Shown here piece after piece: positions 5,732-7,821 of a stretch of DNA of 7,821 nucleotides. The DNA is taken from the NCBI GenBank assembly GCA_013349485.1, contig DUZM01000188.1:1-7821 (forward strand), written 5' to 3'. The stretch is from Candidatus Hydrogenedentota bacterium. Its GTDB lineage: Bacteria > Hydrogenedentota > Hydrogenedentia > Hydrogenedentales > SLHB01. Numbering within the stretch: the first letter of the stretch is position 1; every line of letters starts with the position of its first letter. The notes beneath the pieces are model-generated. The model made no database searches. It worked only from the letters and a program-made list of their open reading frames with translations, and was not told the origin of the DNA. The position numbers and the translations under genes were made by a program.

Positions 5732-6337
5732 TCAGAAACGGATCTCGAAACCGATGCAAATGTGGGGTTCGAGGGGGTGTTTTTGGAGGATCTCGAACTT
5801 TTCCTTGACGTTTGGCCATTCCTCGGGCAAGCAGCAGCAATAGAGGTACTCGGTGGCGATGAAGTGTTTACCCATGAATTCATTGACTTCTTTGGGCGCG
5901 CGCATGCGGAACCGGTAATGCCGTCCAATCTCGTTCAGGCCGAGCCGGGCATAGTACCGTTGGGCGCGCCGATCCTGGGTCCAGTACTCGAGACGATGGA
6001 ATCCTTTCTTTTTGGCGTCCTCGACGGTAGCGTCGATGAGCAACTTGCCGATGTTGTGGCCTGCGTATTCGGGCAACCGCCCGAGCTCGAGGACATAGCC
6101 GCCCCGGCTGTCCTTGAGAAAGCACAGTTCGCCGGGCTCGTTTTCGTACTGGGCGTCGGTGAGTCCGACAATCTTTCCGTCGGCGACGGCAACGAGTTTG
6201 GTGGCCTCGTGGCCCTCGTAGGGCGGACGTTCCTGGATCGTATAATTCCACGCGTGCGAAATGCTCATGATGACGGCGTGGACGCGCATCCATTCCTGTT
6301 CGTCCTCGGGACGATATTCGCGGATCTCGATCCCCAT
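5732..6337 (-). CDS. GNAT-family N-acetyltransferase
   Basis: A 201-residue cytoplasmic enzyme of the GCN5-related fold. It begins with IREYRPEDEQEW, the usual first strand and helix, and has VAVADGKIVGL (about 49-59). Motif A, the acetyl-CoA binding loop, follows: VLELGRLPEYAGHNIGKLLI at about 82-101, where Y-A-G-H-N-I-G replaces the common R/Q-x-x-G-x-G/A. A RRAQRYYARLGL segment (123-134) matches motif B. About 55 residues after the core domain, including a CCC triplet and a charged tail, have no obvious counterpart. The substrate cannot be read from sequence. It is the last gene of a minus-strand run, starting 25 bases after the formyltransferase stop, so it probably shares that transcript. 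Confidence 0.85.
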   Translation of the reverse strand: MGIEIREYRPEDEQEWMRVHAVIMSISHAWNYTIQERPPYEGHEATKLVAVADGKIVGLTDAQYENEPGELCFLKDSRGGYVLELGRLPEYAGHNIGKLLIDATVEDAKKKGFHRLEYWTQDRRAQRYYARLGLNEIGRHYRFRMRAPKEVNEFMGKHFIATEYLYCCCLPEEWPNVKEKFEILQKHPLEPHICIGFEIRF

Positions 6338-6362
6338 GTCCGTATATCCGTGGTTGCGGTGG

Positions 6363-7304
6363 TTAGTCGAGAATATCGCCTACGGCGACCCGGTTCCAGA
6401 ACGCCGGCCAGAGCCATGGGACGGGTCTCTTGGCGTACGCGAAGACGACTTCGATCGTGCCTTTGCCGGCGGCCACCGTAAGCCGCGGTTTGAGCAGGAG
6501 AATCGTCCCCGGGGGGGCTTCATGGCTGTCGTTTCGGGCTCTCACGCGGACGAGGCGGACCTTCTTGCCTCGATGGGTGAACCAGGGGCGCGGGTTTTGG
6601 CATCCCCGCGTCAACCGTTCGATCTCGCCGGCAGACGTGTCCCATACGACGTGCAAGGCTTCGCCCTCGAGCTTGCTGTCGTACGTTGCCGCGGCATGAT
6701 CTTGCGGCGTTCCCTTGAGCCCTTCGGCCTCGATGCGATCCATGACCTGCGCGACGTGCGCCGCCGCGGCCCGGCACGCTTTCTTGTGCACGGAGAAGCT
6801 CGTCTCCCTGGGCCCGAGGGAAAAGCGAACCTGCTCGATGATGTCGCCGGTGTCGACGCCCTCGTCGACAACGTGAAACGTCACGCCGGATTCCGTTTCG
6901 TTCGCGAGCACGACGGCGCTGAATGGGTTGGGGCCGCGGTGTTTGGGCAACAGGGACGAATGCGTATTTACGCAACCGATTTTGGGCAGATCGAGAATGG
7001 GCTTCTTCAGAATGATGCTGAAGCCGCCCACAAGCAGCAGGTCGGGCTCGACCCGCCGCAACGGGGCCAATTCCTCCTCGTCCATCCGGTCGAGCCACAG
7101 CACCGGGATGCCGTTGCGCAGTGCGAACGAAAGGGCGCTGAGTTTCGGCGAACCAATGCGCGCCGTCAATCGGAGCCACGCCCTGGCCCAACCGCGCGTT
7201 CTGCGGCCGTTCTGTATTACGGCGACGATTTCGTGATTGGATTCGCTGAGGGCATCGAGCAGTGTTGCCGCCAAGCCCCCGACGCCGGCCACTGCAATGC
7301 GCAT
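6363..7304 (-). CDS. Formyltransferase of the Fmt/hydrolase fold (methionyl-tRNA formyltransferase-like)
   Basis: A 313-residue protein, the usual length of methionyl-tRNA formyltransferase. It has an N-terminal Rossmann-like start (RIAVAGVGGLAATLLDAL), the formyl-folate signature CVNTHSSLLPKHRG (about 111-124) giving the catalytic pair N113 and H115, then GVTFHVVDEGVDTGDI with the catalytic D151. The C-terminal part (about 225-313) looks like the OB-fold domain of Fmt. The start differs from true Fmt: the usual FMGTP motif is replaced by VAGVGG. A specialised formyltransferase acting on an amino sugar or other small molecule is therefore at least as likely as the tRNA enzyme. ATG at 7304 is chosen because the family fold begins there and the stop of the upstream synthetase-like gene ends only two bases before it; an in-frame ATG at 7421 would overlap that gene by more than 100 bases. 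Confidence 0.82.
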   Translation of the reverse strand: MRIAVAGVGGLAATLLDALSESNHEIVAVIQNGRRTRGWARAWLRLTARIGSPKLSALSFALRNGIPVLWLDRMDEEELAPLRRVEPDLLLVGGFSIILKKPILDLPKIGCVNTHSSLLPKHRGPNPFSAVVLANETESGVTFHVVDEGVDTGDIIEQVRFSLGPRETSFSVHKKACRAAAAHVAQVMDRIEAEGLKGTPQDHAAATYDSKLEGEALHVVWDTSAGEIERLTRGCQNPRPWFTHRGKKVRLVRVRARNDSHEAPPGTILLLKPRLTVAAGKGTIEVVFAYAKRPVPWLWPAFWNRVAVGDILD

Positions 7305-7306
7305 GA

Positions 7307-7821
7307 TCAAGACTCCATGAATGCACGATACCAGGCGAAGAACATGAACAAGGCCCAGAATTGGCGCCGCCGATAGACGTTGTGCGTGGCCGACTGCATG
7401 ATCTTGTCCACGTGCTGCCATTTGAATAAGCCGGACGCTTCGACGCGTTCCTGGGTGATGGTCTGGCGAGCGGCATTCTCGATGACGCGGACTACGCGGC
7501 CGCTCTGCGGGATCCGAAAACCGCGCCGGGCACGGAGGCGAACGGGCGCGGGCACGATGCCTTTCACCGCGAGCCGAAGCAGGGGTTTGCTGCGGACGCC
7601 ATACTTCACTTTTGGAGAGAGTCTCGCGACGAAATCGACGAGCGGGGCGCTCAGATACGGAAACTCGAGTGTGACGCCGTGGGCTGCGGCTATTCTATCG
7701 CACTTCGTCAAGAGCAGCTCCGGCACCGTCACGTTAAGGTCGAGGGAAACCAGGTTGCGGGCCAGGTCGCCGCCGACAAAATAGCGCCGGACAAGCGAAC
7801 TGGAACCGGTATTTCTGTGCA
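7307..7821 (-). CDS. Asparagine synthase C-terminal domain (AsnB-like), 5' end outside window
   Basis: The frame stays open to the right edge, so only the last 171 or so residues are visible. They show YFVGGDLARNLVSLDLNVTV, then PELLLTKCDRIAAAHGVTLE, FPYLSAPLVDFVARL, KPLLRLAV and ARRGFRIPQ. This is the C-terminal end of the ATP-dependent amidotransferase/asparagine synthetase domain, where D-R-x-S-M-A-x-S-L-E-x-R-x-P-[FY]-L-D, L-x-x-F and R-x-K-x-G-F-x-x-P are typical. Here SMA is changed to AAA and the R before the P is an F, suggesting a divergent member, probably amidating a substrate other than aspartate. The N-terminal glutaminase and the ATP-binding SGGxDS motif would lie outside the window. 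It is followed after two bases by the formyltransferase, which marks an operon. Confidence 0.82.
   Translation of the reverse strand, partial: HRNTGSSSLVRRYFVGGDLARNLVSLDLNVTVPELLLTKCDRIAAAHGVTLEFPYLSAPLVDFVARLSPKVKYGVRSKPLLRLAVKGIVPAPVRLRARRGFRIPQSGRVVRVIENAARQTITQERVEASGLFKWQHVDKIMQSATHNVYRRRQFWALFMFFAWYRAFMES

Noticed and set aside
5619..5843. Small plus-strand frame of 74 codons after the polymerase gene
   Set aside because: Its second half is antisense to the GNAT gene, there is no clear ribosome binding site, and the protein resembles nothing known.
5666..6481. 271-codon plus-strand frame opposite the GNAT gene
   Set aside because: The minus-strand frame has clear acetyltransferase motifs; the plus-strand one is its shadow.
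6261..7376. 371-codon plus-strand frame opposite the formyltransferase
   Set aside because: The minus-strand protein carries the N-H-D formyltransferase signature; the plus-strand frame has no motifs.

Overview
The window comes from a GC-rich bacterial chromosome. The start of an LpxL/HtrB-like lipid A acyltransferase points to a Gram-negative, outer-membrane-bearing cell. I cannot name a phylum from the sequence alone. There are seven genes, two of them cut by the window edges, in three blocks. I see no tRNA, rRNA, CRISPR array or insertion sequence.

Left block, minus strand (about 1-1690). A strong sigma70-type promoter drives a metallo-beta-lactamase/beta-CASP RNA nuclease that starts at a TTG codon. 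Three bases after its stop begins an LpxL/HtrB-type acyltransferase that runs off the window. A perfect 8-bp-arm palindrome lies just upstream of this promoter, inside a sequence that looks like a dispersed intergenic repeat.

Central block, plus strand (about 1773-5497). This is the main discovery candidate: a two-gene transcription module. An ECF-type sigma factor overlaps by ATGA a 1021-residue protein that holds, in one chain, compacted versions of both large RNA polymerase subunits. The beta-like half comes first and has the ETPEGPNIG motif, the ED pair, two lysines in GDK...RHGTK, and the DKMHA-like motif. The beta'-like half follows, with clamp helices, the FSGR switch region, RAPT, the catalytic NADFDGDQ and the SGARG bridge helix. 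Compared with the E. coli subunits (together about 2,750 residues), it lacks the beta lobe, the whole beta flap, the beta' zinc finger, the secondary-channel rim helices, a recognisable trigger loop, the jaw and the beta' C-terminus. A promoter-like sequence of ECF type, with nine G residues in its spacer, precedes the sigma gene. The pair could therefore be a self-contained, self-regulating transcription system: one dedicated sigma factor and one miniature single-chain polymerase.

Right block, minus strand (about 5732-7821), converging on the polymerase gene. It reads as an operon: an asparagine-synthetase C-terminal domain (5' end outside the window), then 2 bases later a formyltransferase of the Fmt fold, then 25 bases later a GNAT acetyltransferase. 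The combination suggests amidation, formylation and acetylation of small molecules or surface sugars rather than core metabolism. No sequence link to the polymerase module is visible.
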